A program made the translations under genes and the position numbers. Shown in pieces: positions 23,356 to 33,434 of a stretch of DNA of 64,000 bases. The stretch's first letter is position 1. The number at the start of each line of letters is the position of its first letter. The notes below the pieces were generated by a model that saw nothing but the letters and a program-made list of their open reading frames with translations, did no database searches and was not told the DNA's origin. Source of the stretch: Harmothoe impar (lineage: Eukaryota > Annelida > Polychaeta > Phyllodocida > Polynoidae); NCBI GenBank assembly GCA_947462335.1, contig OX381707.1:31857618-31921617 (forward strand), in the 5' to 3' direction.

Positions 23356-25027
23356 TTTGGGGGGAAAACATTTTCCCTCTTAGTTTAGCATGTATCTTGT
23401 CCAAACGCATGCATAAAATTCTACTTTACTTATGCATTTATGATATGTATTGAAAAGAGAATATGACATAGCTTTATTAGAAATTATTGCTTCAATATGG
23501 ATATTAAAAACAACATTGTGACTGGAGTTGTTCAGGAGCAAGCCACCAGATGGGGCTATGGTGACCATTTGGTGAGGATTTGCTAGTTCCATAAACCCTG
23601 CCAGTGGGCGAGTGCGTGAATACTGGCTTTAATCCTTAAAGGGAAATATCAATTGTGCAAACGAAATGCTCTTGACAATAAAATAAGTATTTGAACATAA
23701 ATTGGGACTTTCTACACTTGCGACTTTTACATCAACAGAGTTGCAAAGTGAAACTTAACCATGTTAACCGAGGCTAAAATTAACTTTTAATTAAGCGGAG
23801 ACAGTCAAACCACTGTGGTTAATGGATGAATCCAACTGAGAATCTATAAACTAAAGGGCATGGTGGGAGATTTATCCATATTCTTCACTTATCACGGGTC
23901 CACATTTGATGCCCTGTAATTTCTACGTTATTTGGGCCAACCAACACAACCCATTTTAAATGTGAAATAGACCTTTGATGGGTCCATATTTGTGTAAGAA
24001 TATTCATATTGATATATTGCAATCTATCAAAGTATTACACTGAAAACCCAGAGGAACGTTCCTAGTCATTGTGACGACCTAGGTTGTCATAATGACTAAT
24101 GGAAAGTGATCTGCAGAATGGTGTATGAATATAGTCTCTAATTAGTTCACCTCCTAATGAGAGACATCCCTTTCACATATTTGGTTTACTCTTGATTAAA
24201 ATAAGTAGCTTTACTTATTATAAATAAGTTGTGTATGGGTGAGAATGATGGCCTTAAAGGTAGAGACTACTCTTCTCCCTGTCACCACTTTATATATCAT
24301 GACAGAAAATTTACTTCAATCCAATTCCCCTGGGTGGCAGCACGTGACAGCGCATGTGCCATGTCCAACACCCAGATATACCCTAGGTTGTCCAAAAGAC
24401 TACCCAATAGTGTTGAGAGTTGTCAATACTGATGACTTTAGGTCTTCAAATTTACAATGCATCAAACAACAACCTTAAGGTAGTCATTCTGACTACCCAA
24501 TCCATGTGACTACCTAAGGTCGTCATTATGACAACTTTGGTCTATATGGATCATATATGACTACCTTAGGTTGTCACAATGACGACCTAATAGACTGGGG
24601 GGCCAAGCCTCAAAAGTCCTCTAGAAATCATTTCTAAGGGCATGGAGCAGTAGAGCTAGGCAACATGATTTTTTTTCACCTCTGGGACGTGCTGAATCTG
24701 AATATCAATGTTGCCCGGCTTGAATTTTGGGTCTTCTATGTTTAATCTTCAAATGAAAAAAAAATGTAAGAAAAATACCAAAAATTGAAATAAAATCTAA
24801 AATAAATAACAAAAAGCCAATTGATGACTCAAACTCTAGGGATATTCATAGCTGAGTGTCTCCTCAGCAATAATTGATGATATGGTAATCTTAGTATGAA
24901 GGTCAAGGTCAAGTTGAAGAAAAAGAAAGGTGGAAGACATCTTGTGAATCAGAGTGGATATTTTATATCTCATCTTTCCATTTGTGTTCTTCACTAATAG
25001 TGCTTATTACAGGTAATATCTGAATGA

Positions 25028-25062
25028 AAGGTCAAAGGTCAAAGGTCAAAGGTCAAAGGTCA
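25028..25062 (+). repeat. five AGGTCA half-sites spaced by one base (DR1 array)
   Basis: AAAGGTC is repeated five times without error, so AGGTCA hexamers follow each other with a single A between them. AGGTCAAAGGTCA is the textbook DR1 site for RXR heterodimers, HNF4 and COUP-TF type nuclear receptors. It may equally be just a 7-bp microsatellite. It lies inside the transposon, and, if the intron model holds, inside the GPCR gene. Confidence 0.75.
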
Positions 25063-25769
25063 GAAATCAAGGAGATTCCTGTTATTATTTCTATGTTCTA
25101 CAGGGCCAATCTGTACCATGCTGAGACTTCCCAGGAGACCTGCCTGTAGAGTCATTGTGGGACAACAGCAGCAGTTGCAATGTCAACTGCTAGTATACAT
25201 ATATTTTGGTCCATCCTATGACCTTTCCTAGATGAAGGAAACTGGCCCCAAGCACAATTTAACTATCATGCAAGAATTTGATCCACACTATGATTGGAGA
25301 GTGACTGGAACTGCTAGCTCCATGTCATCATTCATGGAGTGCAGACAGAATCCCACCCCAGAGAGCAATAAGGACTTTGGTAAGTCTACCAACCATTTTG
25401 TGCATTCAATCTAATGATAGGTATTATGGTAAAAGGTTATTCATTGTTTAATGTAAGGCTGCAAGACCTTACAGCATACAATTGATATGACCAGCACCCT
25501 AGCTCTGCAGGGATCATGCAGTCAGGTCCTACAGACTGATGATTGTTTTTATACTATCAGAGAGCTGGCATTATGTAACAGGTGGGTCAGTGGATTGGGT
25601 GGATCCACATTTTTTATGCACCCCCACAGGCAGGCTTCAAATTCATTGTACAAAGTTATCTTTAGCTTTATCATTGGTTTGGATTTTATGCTAAACAAGG
25701 TGATGTCTCCTTAATCCCTCGGTCAAAAGGGGTAAAATGTAATTTTTGGTCTTAATGAGTGCAAATATC

Positions 25770-25930
25770 TTCCAACCCCCTCCCAAATCCACCCACCTGA
25801 CTGTTAACAGGGACCTTTGGCACACCTGATGTAGCTAATGGAATGCAGACATAGCAGTACTATACATGTGTGCATTAATGAGCTACAGCACTTTTTGCTA
25901 AAGGTCCCTTTTTAGAAGGGGGTGGGGGCA
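25770..25930. mobile_element. foldback element nested in the transposon
   Basis: GGGACCTTTGGCA at 25,810 pairs with TGCTAAAGGTCCC ending at 25,907, followed by inner matches (TGTAGCTAATG with CATTAATGAGCTACA) and outer ones (CCCCCTCCC with GGGGGTGGGGG). Together these form an imperfect hairpin of about 160 bp. Confidence 0.6.
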
Positions 25931-26062
25931 AGATTTTTACTGACAGGCGGAAACTCCATGTAAACTAATGCCCCCTGAGGAAATCAAAGAATACTCTCAG
26001 ACTAAATTATTGAAATATCTACTGCTTACGTAATATTTCCCCTATGTTATTTTCAGCTAACC

Positions 26063-26935
26063 ATGGATCCAGTAATTAATCTGAAGAGGCCTTTATCAGT
26101 AGACTATGACTCATGCATATTCTGCCAAAAATATAAAACTAGGGATCCTACTACTCCAACCCCTACAGGTCTAACAAAGATAAGAGATAGTACCTCCTCA
26201 CAAGATCAGAGATCCAAAAAACATTGAAAAGGTGTATACAATGGTCTTTAGGACAATCAGTATGGACTTGTGTGACAAAGAACATGCTATCAGGATTACA
26301 CAAATAAGAATAAGATCAAAAGGTCAGAAAAAAATTTTCAGAAGAAATCCAGTAATGTTACATCTTCAAAAACTAAAAATGTAACAAATTCCAGAGTTTT
26401 CCGTCACAACACAAAACCTACTGATTTAGGAGAAGGAGACCTGACTGCAGAGAAAGAAAAGAAGGCAGAAGAATTTGCGTGCAAGATGTACAGAGCTCAT
26501 GAAATAGCAGATGTTGATAAGGTACGCCATATTATGTTCTCAAAATCAAAGAAAGCTGAGGCACTACCACCAACCAAGGATGCACTGCATTTCCACATCA
26601 TGAGGGTCCACCATCAGACCATGATATGGAAGCAAGCTGATTCTGCAGAACCAGACATTCCTGATCCAGCTGCAATGGGTTGGACCAAGAGAAATGGAGG
26701 ACTGGAACCATTCCTGATGTCATTAAGCCCAATCCCAAAAGCGTGTATGGAAGTCATATTCTGCTCCTGTAAAACAAATTGCAGAACAAAGTGTTGCAAG
26801 TGCAGAAAGGCTGGGTTACAATGCAAAATAATGTGTGGATGTAAGAAAGATTTGGAAGACCTGTGCTTGAATAAGGAGCAAGACTTTCACTTGATTAAGT
26901 CTTATGTATCAGCAAGATTTAGAGGACATAGCTAA
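26063..26935 (+). pseudogene. transposon-borne CxxC / CXC (tesmin/TSO1-like) domain protein, internally deleted and interrupted
   Basis: One frame of 291 codons runs from ATG 26,063, just after an acceptor-like TTATTTTCAG, to TAG at 26,935. Three in-frame stops break it (26,225, 26,249, 26,273). Codons 15-22 carry D-S-C-I-F-C-Q, a CxxC knuckle; after the last stop comes C-Y-Q-D-Y-T, likely its partner. The last part has W-K-Q-A, G-W-T and a Cys-rich CXC domain at about codons 234-268 (C-S-C, x3, C, x3, C-C-x-C, x6, C, x3, C-x-C). From memory, proteins of this layout are highly repeated and uncharacterised in many marine invertebrates and are usually much longer, so the middle seems to be missing. 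CXC domains are known to bind DNA. Function here is unknown. Confidence 0.7.
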
Positions 26936-27728
26936 ACTTAATTTATTAAGCATTGAAACTTTCTATACTAGTGACTTTTACCTACACAGAATTATACATT
27001 AGAACAATGTATGATGTATGCGCATTTGTTAATCTTATGGTAACAATTTTCATCCAGGAAGCATGATTAGGTGTGTCATAAAATACAACAGCAAATAAAA
27101 GATGAAGATCATTAACTTTCCTGTCTTTGCTATCCTATACAGTGATTTACAGTGTCCTATTGCAATTTGCTAGCTAAATGGCCTTCCTAATCAGTCATAC
27201 TGATCAATTTTCTAGGACAAATAGATGTCAGTACTACATACATATAGTATATAAATGTGTTTCATCCCTATTAGTGCTTTAGAGAATGGGTGTGTAGTAT
27301 TGAATATCAATTACAAAGTGCTATCAGAAACAGCCATTCCTTTTCCACTTGGTTGACCTTGACCTTTAATCATATCATACATAATTGTTAAGGTGACACT
27401 AGGCATTGTATATCTCATGAGTTTGAGTCATTATATGGCATTTAATTATTTTTTTAACATTTCATTTTAATTTTTGGTATTTTTCTTACTTTTTTTTTCA
27501 TTTGAAGATTAAACATAGGAGACCCAAAATTCAGGCTTGGCAACATTGATATTTGGATTCAGCACGTTCCAGAGATAAAGAAAAATCATGTTGCCTAGCT
27601 CTACTGCTCCATGCCCTTAGGAATTTTTCCCAGTGTGCCGACCACCAGTCTATAAGGTCGTCACTTTGACCACCTAAAGTTTGTCAAAATGACGACCCTG
27701 AGGTTTTCAGTGTATGAAATATGCCTGA

Positions 27729-28633
27729 CAGTGCGAGTGGTGAGAATACCCCTTTAATGAGCTGCTGTGTAGTATATTGCTTAGATACGAATCATGTTGT
27801 ACTTTGCTATATGTGTACAGGCAAGGGAAAAGGGATATCAAACGAAAATGTCAAGTTTAAAATTGATATAATAAGCTTTCCAGTAATATATTACACAGGA
27901 CTATATCATTTCTAGTTTTTGCGAAATGGCTATTTGAATATGGGTGGGCATTGCCCTATCCAAAACCCAAATTAGCTCTAAGTCTCATAGTTTCCAAGAT
28001 ATCTCTATCTAATTAGCATAATTAGAATAATTAAAAATTGATCATACATTTTCATTCTATAGGCCATAAGTTTTGATCTAGAAATGATAATTTTATTCTG
28101 TTTTGACCACAGTAATCCTTGCGAATCATTCTATCTTTATTTTCTTTATTTAGAATGAAAATCATGTTTCCATGGCAACACATAGCAACAAAGACACTCA
28201 TTTAGGCTCTAAAACGTTCTTTTCACATTCCAAATAAGGAAGCCTTCCACCAAAAATGGAATGTTTTGTATAAAACTACTGAATTCGACAGAAAAAAGTA
28301 CTAAAAAACAAATATTAGCCTGTTTCTACCATTTTAGGCCATGGTGGAGCCCCCTGGTGGCTAAAATTGGTACTAATCCCGCGGGGATACCCCTTTCTGC
28401 TTGCCTGCTCACATATAGGTGTCGGCAGAACGTAATATTATTAGCGTTTATCTTAATTGGTATTGGGAGGATGGAGGCTATCATCCGTAACAAAATAATG
28501 CATCTCGACATTTAACTTGATATTTTGTTGTCTGTTTAAACAAAAAAAGGTTTTGAATTAGACATTAATAAACTTCTTTACTGATGTCAACTCTTATGCT
28601 TATGCTTATATGAGTAAACCGACATTTGGCCTG
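27729..28633. repeat. direct repeat upstream of the GPCR, split by a 600-bp insertion
   Basis: The parts 27,729-27,812 and 28,413-28,633 together match 30,879-31,169 at high identity, in the same orientation (GAATACCCCTTTAATGAGC, ATACGAATCATGTTG, GGTGTCGGCAGAACG, ATGCATCTCGACATTTAAC). The downstream copy lacks the insertion. The two copies bracket the receptor exon. Confidence 0.92.
27813..28412 (+). mobile_element. 600-bp TIR element with 4-bp target duplication ATAT
   Basis: The empty paralogous site at 30,956-30,959 reads GCTATATAGG; here ATAT is duplicated at 27,809-27,812 and 28,413-28,416 around the insertion. Termini are GTGTACAGGCAAGGG and, inverted, GTGAGCAGGCAAGCAG, alike over about 25 bp. 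The interior is non-coding and matches 34,341-34,952. It is a non-autonomous DNA transposon with a 4-bp AT-rich target; the superfamily cannot be told. Confidence 0.9.
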
Positions 28634-28770
28634 ATAACCTGGGTCACTCTAGTGCCTCCATGAGCAAATCTGATCTTTTATATAATCTTTGTCATATGAA
28701 ATTACCAGAAATACAGGTAATCAATGGCTCATCATTTGTTTCGCTATTTTGCAGGTCGACGAATCCCAAC

Positions 28771-29829
28771 ATGGAGACAGAAACAGCCTTGACAACTCTT
28801 GGGTCGTGGTTGCAAGATAACACCGCTATCATGACCACAGATGCAACACCAGAGAATGGCAGCGCAAGCTTAACAATGAACAATGCAACATTATCATACA
28901 ATGACACACGCGAGCCTCAACTCTCTACACCCTTCATGGCAGTCTATTTTAGTGTAAGGCTCTTATTCTCTGGTTTTGCCATCTTTGGCAACATGCTTAC
29001 TATTGTGGCAGTTGTTCGCTTTGAACGACTTCAAACCAACACCAACTTTCTGATTTGTAGTCTGGCAGCAGCTGACATGTTAGGGGGCAGCTTGACACCT
29101 CTGAATATCATACATTACTTTAACTCTGATCACCCAATGTTCATCCCAGTCTGTCTCATTGATAAAACGCTAAGTGTTATTTCCGTATCAACAAATGTGT
29201 TCAGTATCATGTGGATTGCTGTAGATAGGTACGTCTTTATAGTACATGGTCTCTACTATCAAACATGGGTCACGCGAACAAGGACCTTCATTGTCATAAG
29301 TCTCACCTGGCTCTTTATAGTCATAGAAGTGATAGGGCTTTTCGTTTTTTTCAACAGGTTAAAGATTGGTATGGTTTGCAAATTTCCTGTTTTCCTCACT
29401 GACCTGGCCTATAATAAAATCCTCTTGCCACAAATGGGAGTGTCAATGGCTCTGACAGTTGCTTTCTACATAGCAATTGCCAGGATAGCAAACAAGCAGG
29501 GACGTGCTATTGCAAGATTGAATCAGCCCTATGACACCTATGAGGCTTCAGTCAACCGGCAACAGAAAAAAATAGCAAAGATGATGATAACAGTGTTGGG
29601 GACATATTTTGCTTGCTACATTCCGCAGGTTATTTCTAGTGTCATTTTGAAATCATCTACTACCATTTTCTGGTTACAAGTGGAGAAAGTCACTGTGATC
29701 CTTTACTGGGCAAACACCTGGTTAAATCCAATCATTTATGCTTGGAAAAGTGAAGATTTCAGAGTATCCTTTCGAAAGCTTCTTGGACTCAACCCTAGTA
29801 ATACTGTTAACCCGTCAGGTCCGATCTGA
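28771..29829 (+). CDS. class A (rhodopsin-family) G protein-coupled receptor
   Basis: A 352-residue seven-helix plasma-membrane receptor in one exon. I start at Met 28,771 because an acceptor (CTATTTTGCAG) ends at 28,754 and the context AACATGG is good; an in-frame ATG at 28,660 would add 37 residues. The N-terminus has three N-glycosylation sites (N29, N38, N44). Landmarks: G-N in TM1 (N74), L-A-A-A-D in TM2 (D102), C128 opening TM3, D-R-Y 152-154, W180 in TM4, C203 in loop 2, P220 in TM5, C-Y-I-P 282-285 in TM6, N-P-I-I-Y 319-323 in TM7, then a short helix 8 and tail. Position 3.32 is Ser135, not the Asp of amine receptors, and the TM6 toggle Trp is Tyr283. The ligand is unknown; orphan expansions of this type are common in marine invertebrates. 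The frame is intact, so it is probably functional. Confidence 0.92.
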   Translation: METETALTTLGSWLQDNTAIMTTDATPENGSASLTMNNATLSYNDTREPQLSTPFMAVYFSVRLLFSGFAIFGNMLTIVAVVRFERLQTNTNFLICSLAAADMLGGSLTPLNIIHYFNSDHPMFIPVCLIDKTLSVISVSTNVFSIMWIAVDRYVFIVHGLYYQTWVTRTRTFIVISLTWLFIVIEVIGLFVFFNRLKIGMVCKFPVFLTDLAYNKILLPQMGVSMALTVAFYIAIARIANKQGRAIARLNQPYDTYEASVNRQQKKIAKMMITVLGTYFACYIPQVISSVILKSSTTIFWLQVEKVTVILYWANTWLNPIIYAWKSEDFRVSFRKLLGLNPSNTVNPSGPI

Positions 29830-30878
29830 TAATATTATTATTACCGACTTTACCTAGGACAGGCACTGTCCCACTGATAGCCCAACCACAAACATTTTCA
29901 TGTGCATGCAGAGTAGATTTGTCAATTCAACAAAAAGGAGTACACATCTCTGTCTAGGTTGGTAGGTGGGGCTCAAGAACAGAATTGCCACAGTAATCTA
30001 TACAACCGACAGTCTTTAAGAATCAGGATAACCAATAGAATAATGTAAAGGTTGATGTGACCGATATTGCTAATTTGAATATTATAAATAAGAAAATTAA
30101 TACTTTTACCAATTACTATAGAATTTCAGAGGTTTATGTGCAACCCTATATAACATACTCTCCATCGCTTCTATACATGAAGAGAAACCAACCCAGAAAG
30201 ATGTATTGCGAAAATACACTACCTAAACTGTATATCTAATTTTGTCTATTTCTTGCAAGCATATAAAACTATATCTTACACCTTGTATTGCCCTTCTGGT
30301 ATATGCTATATGTAACATGATAGATGCCTATTGTTATGTGCTTTTATATTCATTAGTCAAATGATGGTCTTTAATATGTAAGGAGAACGAGGTCTTTAAT
30401 ATGTAACTGATATGTGATGCATAATTAAGTTTACCTGGTGAAAGTCAACAGGTTCTAGGGCACTTTTGTAGTCGTGGTCCTTCGGGAAACAGCTACTCTC
30501 CTCGTTTTCATACTTGTAAATGATGTTTTATTGGCATTGAATCATAATCATTATTTTTATCCGATGTCATATTTATGTTGCAGTTCAAAGTTGTAATCAT
30601 AGCAATGTCAAATGTTATTTCACCACCATCTATCTGAATATGGCAGAGCTCGTTTAGCAATATCCTTAAAAGTAGATTGCCAAGGACTGCGTTATAAACA
30701 CATGCTCCCGATAGTATATGCTGTCAAGGTACATAACACTTGATGATATCATGTGATCATGTATCAATGTTATCAACTGTAGTGTTGTAGTTTCAAGTTT
30801 CAAGATCTTAAAGTCTTATAATCACCGAGCGTATCCCACTCACAATTCTAGTACTGTTCTAGTTTACTATGTGGAAAG
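29830..30878. other. downstream flank of the GPCR, possible 3' untranslated region
   Basis: No perfect AATAAA is seen soon after the stop; AATAAG at about 30,087 is the nearest variant. A 20-bp direct repeat (AGGTCTTTAATATGTAA) occurs at about 30,369 and 30,390. No other gene. Confidence 0.4.
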
Positions 30879-31169
30879 TGTGAGTGGTGAGAATACCCCT
30901 TTAATGAGCTGCTGTGTAGTATATTGCTTGGATACGAATCATGTTGTACTTTGCTATATAGGTGTCGGCAGAACGTAATATTATTAGCGTTTATTTCAAT
31001 TGGTATTAGGAGGATGGAGGCTATCATCCGTAACAAAATAATGCATCTCGACATTTAACTTGATATTTTGTTGTCTGTTTAAACAAAAAAAAGGTTTTGA
31101 ATTAGACATCAATAAACTTCTTAACTGATGTCAACTCTTATGCTTATATGAGTAAACTGACATTTGACC
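30879..31169. repeat. direct repeat downstream of the GPCR (empty site)
   Basis: Second copy of the block at 27,729-28,633, lacking the 600-bp insert. It preserves the uninterrupted junction GCTATATAGGTGTCGG at 30,954-30,969. Confidence 0.92.
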
Positions 31170-31402
31170 GTATTTTGTAACCTACGTACAGATACCGTGG
31201 TCAATTTACCTGTTCAACAAAAGATCACGTGACTTCAACAGAAAAGAAAGTCATTTCATTCTCAACCACTTCGTTATCCAACTTACACATATTGGATATT
31301 TTTCTTTGAAGCCCAACCACCTACGCATCAGATCCTCCTGGAACAATGTGTATGTTAATAATATTTTTATAATGGTTTTATTTACTATGAGTAATTCGTA
31401 AT

Positions 31403-31488
31403 ATCCCCCAAACGACTGAATTATGCACCTTTAGATAATTATTCCCCCAAATGCCCGAATTATGCACCTTCAGATAATCATTCCCTCC
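31403..31488. repeat. two-copy tandem repeat
   Basis: The unit CCCCCAAACGACTGAATTAT followed by GCACCTTTAGATAATTATT is repeated once with few changes; the period is about 43 bp. Confidence 0.75.
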
Positions 31489-31489
31489 T

Positions 31490-32960
31490 TTCCCAGGATT
31501 TGTATCAGAATTGGCTCCTGCAACGATCAAACAATTTATATATGTGTATATAATTATGCCACTAACCATATGATAAAGGGATCGGTACTGCTATAGATGA
31601 GGTTTAATACCAAACTAACTTGGGGCTCCATGTTATAACCCCGGGTCGTCCGAGGTCAATGCTGGTCTGTCTTCACCAGTCCTGACCTCCATTACCAGTA
31701 ACCACAGACTAGTTCCCCATCGATCTCAGCTTGACTGCATACCAATAATTTCTTTACAGTAGCCTTTAATGGTGTTACTTCCTAATTGCAGCCTTCATAA
31801 AAAGAGACCTGCCAGAATCAGAATAGTATCACAATGGACCGAAGAACATAAAACTAATAAATAATCATACAAAATGATAGTGTATCACTGTCGTAATCCC
31901 CTAATCATTATGGACACTCCATATTTGCAGCTGTAAGTCTTTATGCCTTGCATTGTTTGACTATTTATGGTTTCTATTATCCAGAGACATAAAGTAAATA
32001 AGGGAATGAGTTGTCTTAAAAAACAGTACAAAAATATGCCCATACATCGGTATGAAGTCCCTCATATCCTAAGACACTCCACAAAGCCGTAAAGGGGTGT
32101 TGCTATCAGCTGCATTCTCCTAGAGATGCTGTATTGGTCCATCGACATGTTGTACCACGCATCTCTATACGTATAAGGCACAATAAGTAGTAATTAGTAC
32201 TGTTGTTAAGTATTTTAGCTATATTGTTTTAGTTTGTTGAAATTCAGACCTCATTGCCCCATCTTCTGAACGCTACCTGTCAATTTAGATTTTACAGCTG
32301 CAATAAAGGCCTAGGCCTACAGTGGTGGGTTTGACGAAGGTGTTAAACCACTAACCTCCCACACTGAGTGGGCCCTGCACCTCTGCTCAACATGCTACAT
32401 CCTTCTAGTTCTGCCACCTAGTCTATATTGCCGTCTTTATGATTAAACTAGTCCTTTGCACCATAGCGGTAGCGTATACTCATCTGGTCCATCCAAAGGT
32501 CACCTTATTTTGCCACAGTATTTCTCTTTTAATAAACTGACTTACCACTCGTGATGAACTGGAAATAGCTCAGAATAAGGTATATTAGTATAATAGACAG
32601 ATATAAAACAAGCATGTCAAAGACTTCCAGTCATTGACCTTATGCTAATTATGTATCATGAAAAAGGCAGTGCCAGTCTCTCACTTTTTCCTCACTCTAG
32701 ACAGACTAATTTTCTAGCTGACGGCTCCATTAACCAGTCTATTTGTTCTAAAGGGCCCACCTCAAGGCTCGAGTAAGTTATTCTATAATCCAACCTATTA
32801 AAGTCCACCTCAAATAAAATATTGAGGCTGTCATACAAATTAAGTCCCAACTCATGATGATTGCTTTCTAGTCTGTCAATCTTTTGTATGTGGATGTTCA
32901 GGCATTATAATTTTTGAAATAAGGTGTTTGCAGGTGGAAGACCACCCATATTTACAATAC
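31490..32960. other. intergenic stretch, no feature recognised
   Basis: No frame above about 60 codons and no repeat that I can support. Confidence 0.5.
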
Positions 32961-33431
32961 GGACTGGACAACCCACCCAGGCTGTTTGCACAGGTCGCTC
33001 AGCCTGATATTTAGGGCCGTTCTGGTACATCACTGTGTTTTTACTATAGCTTTTATATAATCATATTTGCGATTATTATATGATATTTGCGAAAAATAAA
33101 TACCTATTGGGTGCATAGATCAGTACATCAATTACCAACTTATGGATGCATTATGTGCCTGGTCCATTGCATTTCTGAATAATTTCATGTTTAAATCTGT
33201 TATTTATCTGGTGGGACAACCATAGAGCAGACATAACAGCTGTCTCTGCTGGGAGAAGGTGTGGAAGCCTGAGTCCCAGCCTGCTATATTAGGCTGATGT
33301 ACTGGGAGAGTGTGAACAACCTGACCTAACACCCTGCCTGTAAAGACTCCCGACCTGTTATACCAGGCTGGGCAGCCTGCATTAACAGGCTGCCTGGAAA
33401 TACAGGTCAGGCTGTATCTGTCGTCCAGTCC
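32961..33431. mobile_element. possible TIR element rich in CAGGCTG words
   Basis: GGACTGGACAACCC near the left is answered by GTCGTCCAGTCC at 33,420-33,431, and CAGGCTG, GACCTG and CAGCCTG recur on both strands between them. The inverted pair is short and imperfect, so the element is tentative. Confidence 0.45.
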
Positions 33432-33434
33432 TCC

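Larger units (their letters stand above)
24038..27712 (+). mobile_element. 3.7 kb DNA transposon with long inverted ends and a broken CXC-domain gene
   Basis: The ends are TACACTGAAAACC and GGTTTTCAGTGTA. The left subterminal zone (24,060-24,600) and the right (27,650-27,705) carry repeated words around GTCATNNTGAC, GACGACCT and ACCTAAGGTCGTC. A second, longer inverted pair of about 200 bp follows: GGGCATGGAGCAGTAGAGCT at about 24,638 returns as AGCTCTACTGCTCCATGCCC at about 27,597, together with AATGTTGCC, TTGAATTTTGGGTC and TTTAATCTTCAAATG. The interior holds an AGGTCA array, a nested foldback and the pseudogene at 26,063. TA lies just outside CACTG at both ends. I cannot name the transposase superfamily, because no DDE catalytic region is present. 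Confidence 0.8.
22302..28754 (+). other. possible intron of the GPCR gene, hosting a SINE and a 3.7 kb transposon
   Basis: Bounded by the donor at 22,302 and the acceptor TTCGCTATTTTGCAG ending at 28,754. If real, it is 6.45 kb long and more than half of it is inserted mobile DNA in named pieces. The rest (22.3-23.27 kb and 23.36-24.03 kb) is plain AT-rich DNA. Other donors or a longer 5' exon chain are possible. Confidence 0.3.

Noticed and set aside
23692..27000. ~40-bp similarity between about 23,700 (GACTTTCTACACTTGCGAC) and about 26,962 (AACTTTCTATACTAGTGAC)
   Set aside because: Too short and imperfect to interpret without an alignment; may be chance.
28660..28770. In-frame upstream ATG extending the GPCR by 37 residues
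   Set aside because: A splice acceptor lies between it and Met 28,771, the extension has no signal-peptide character, and Met 28,771 has the better start context.
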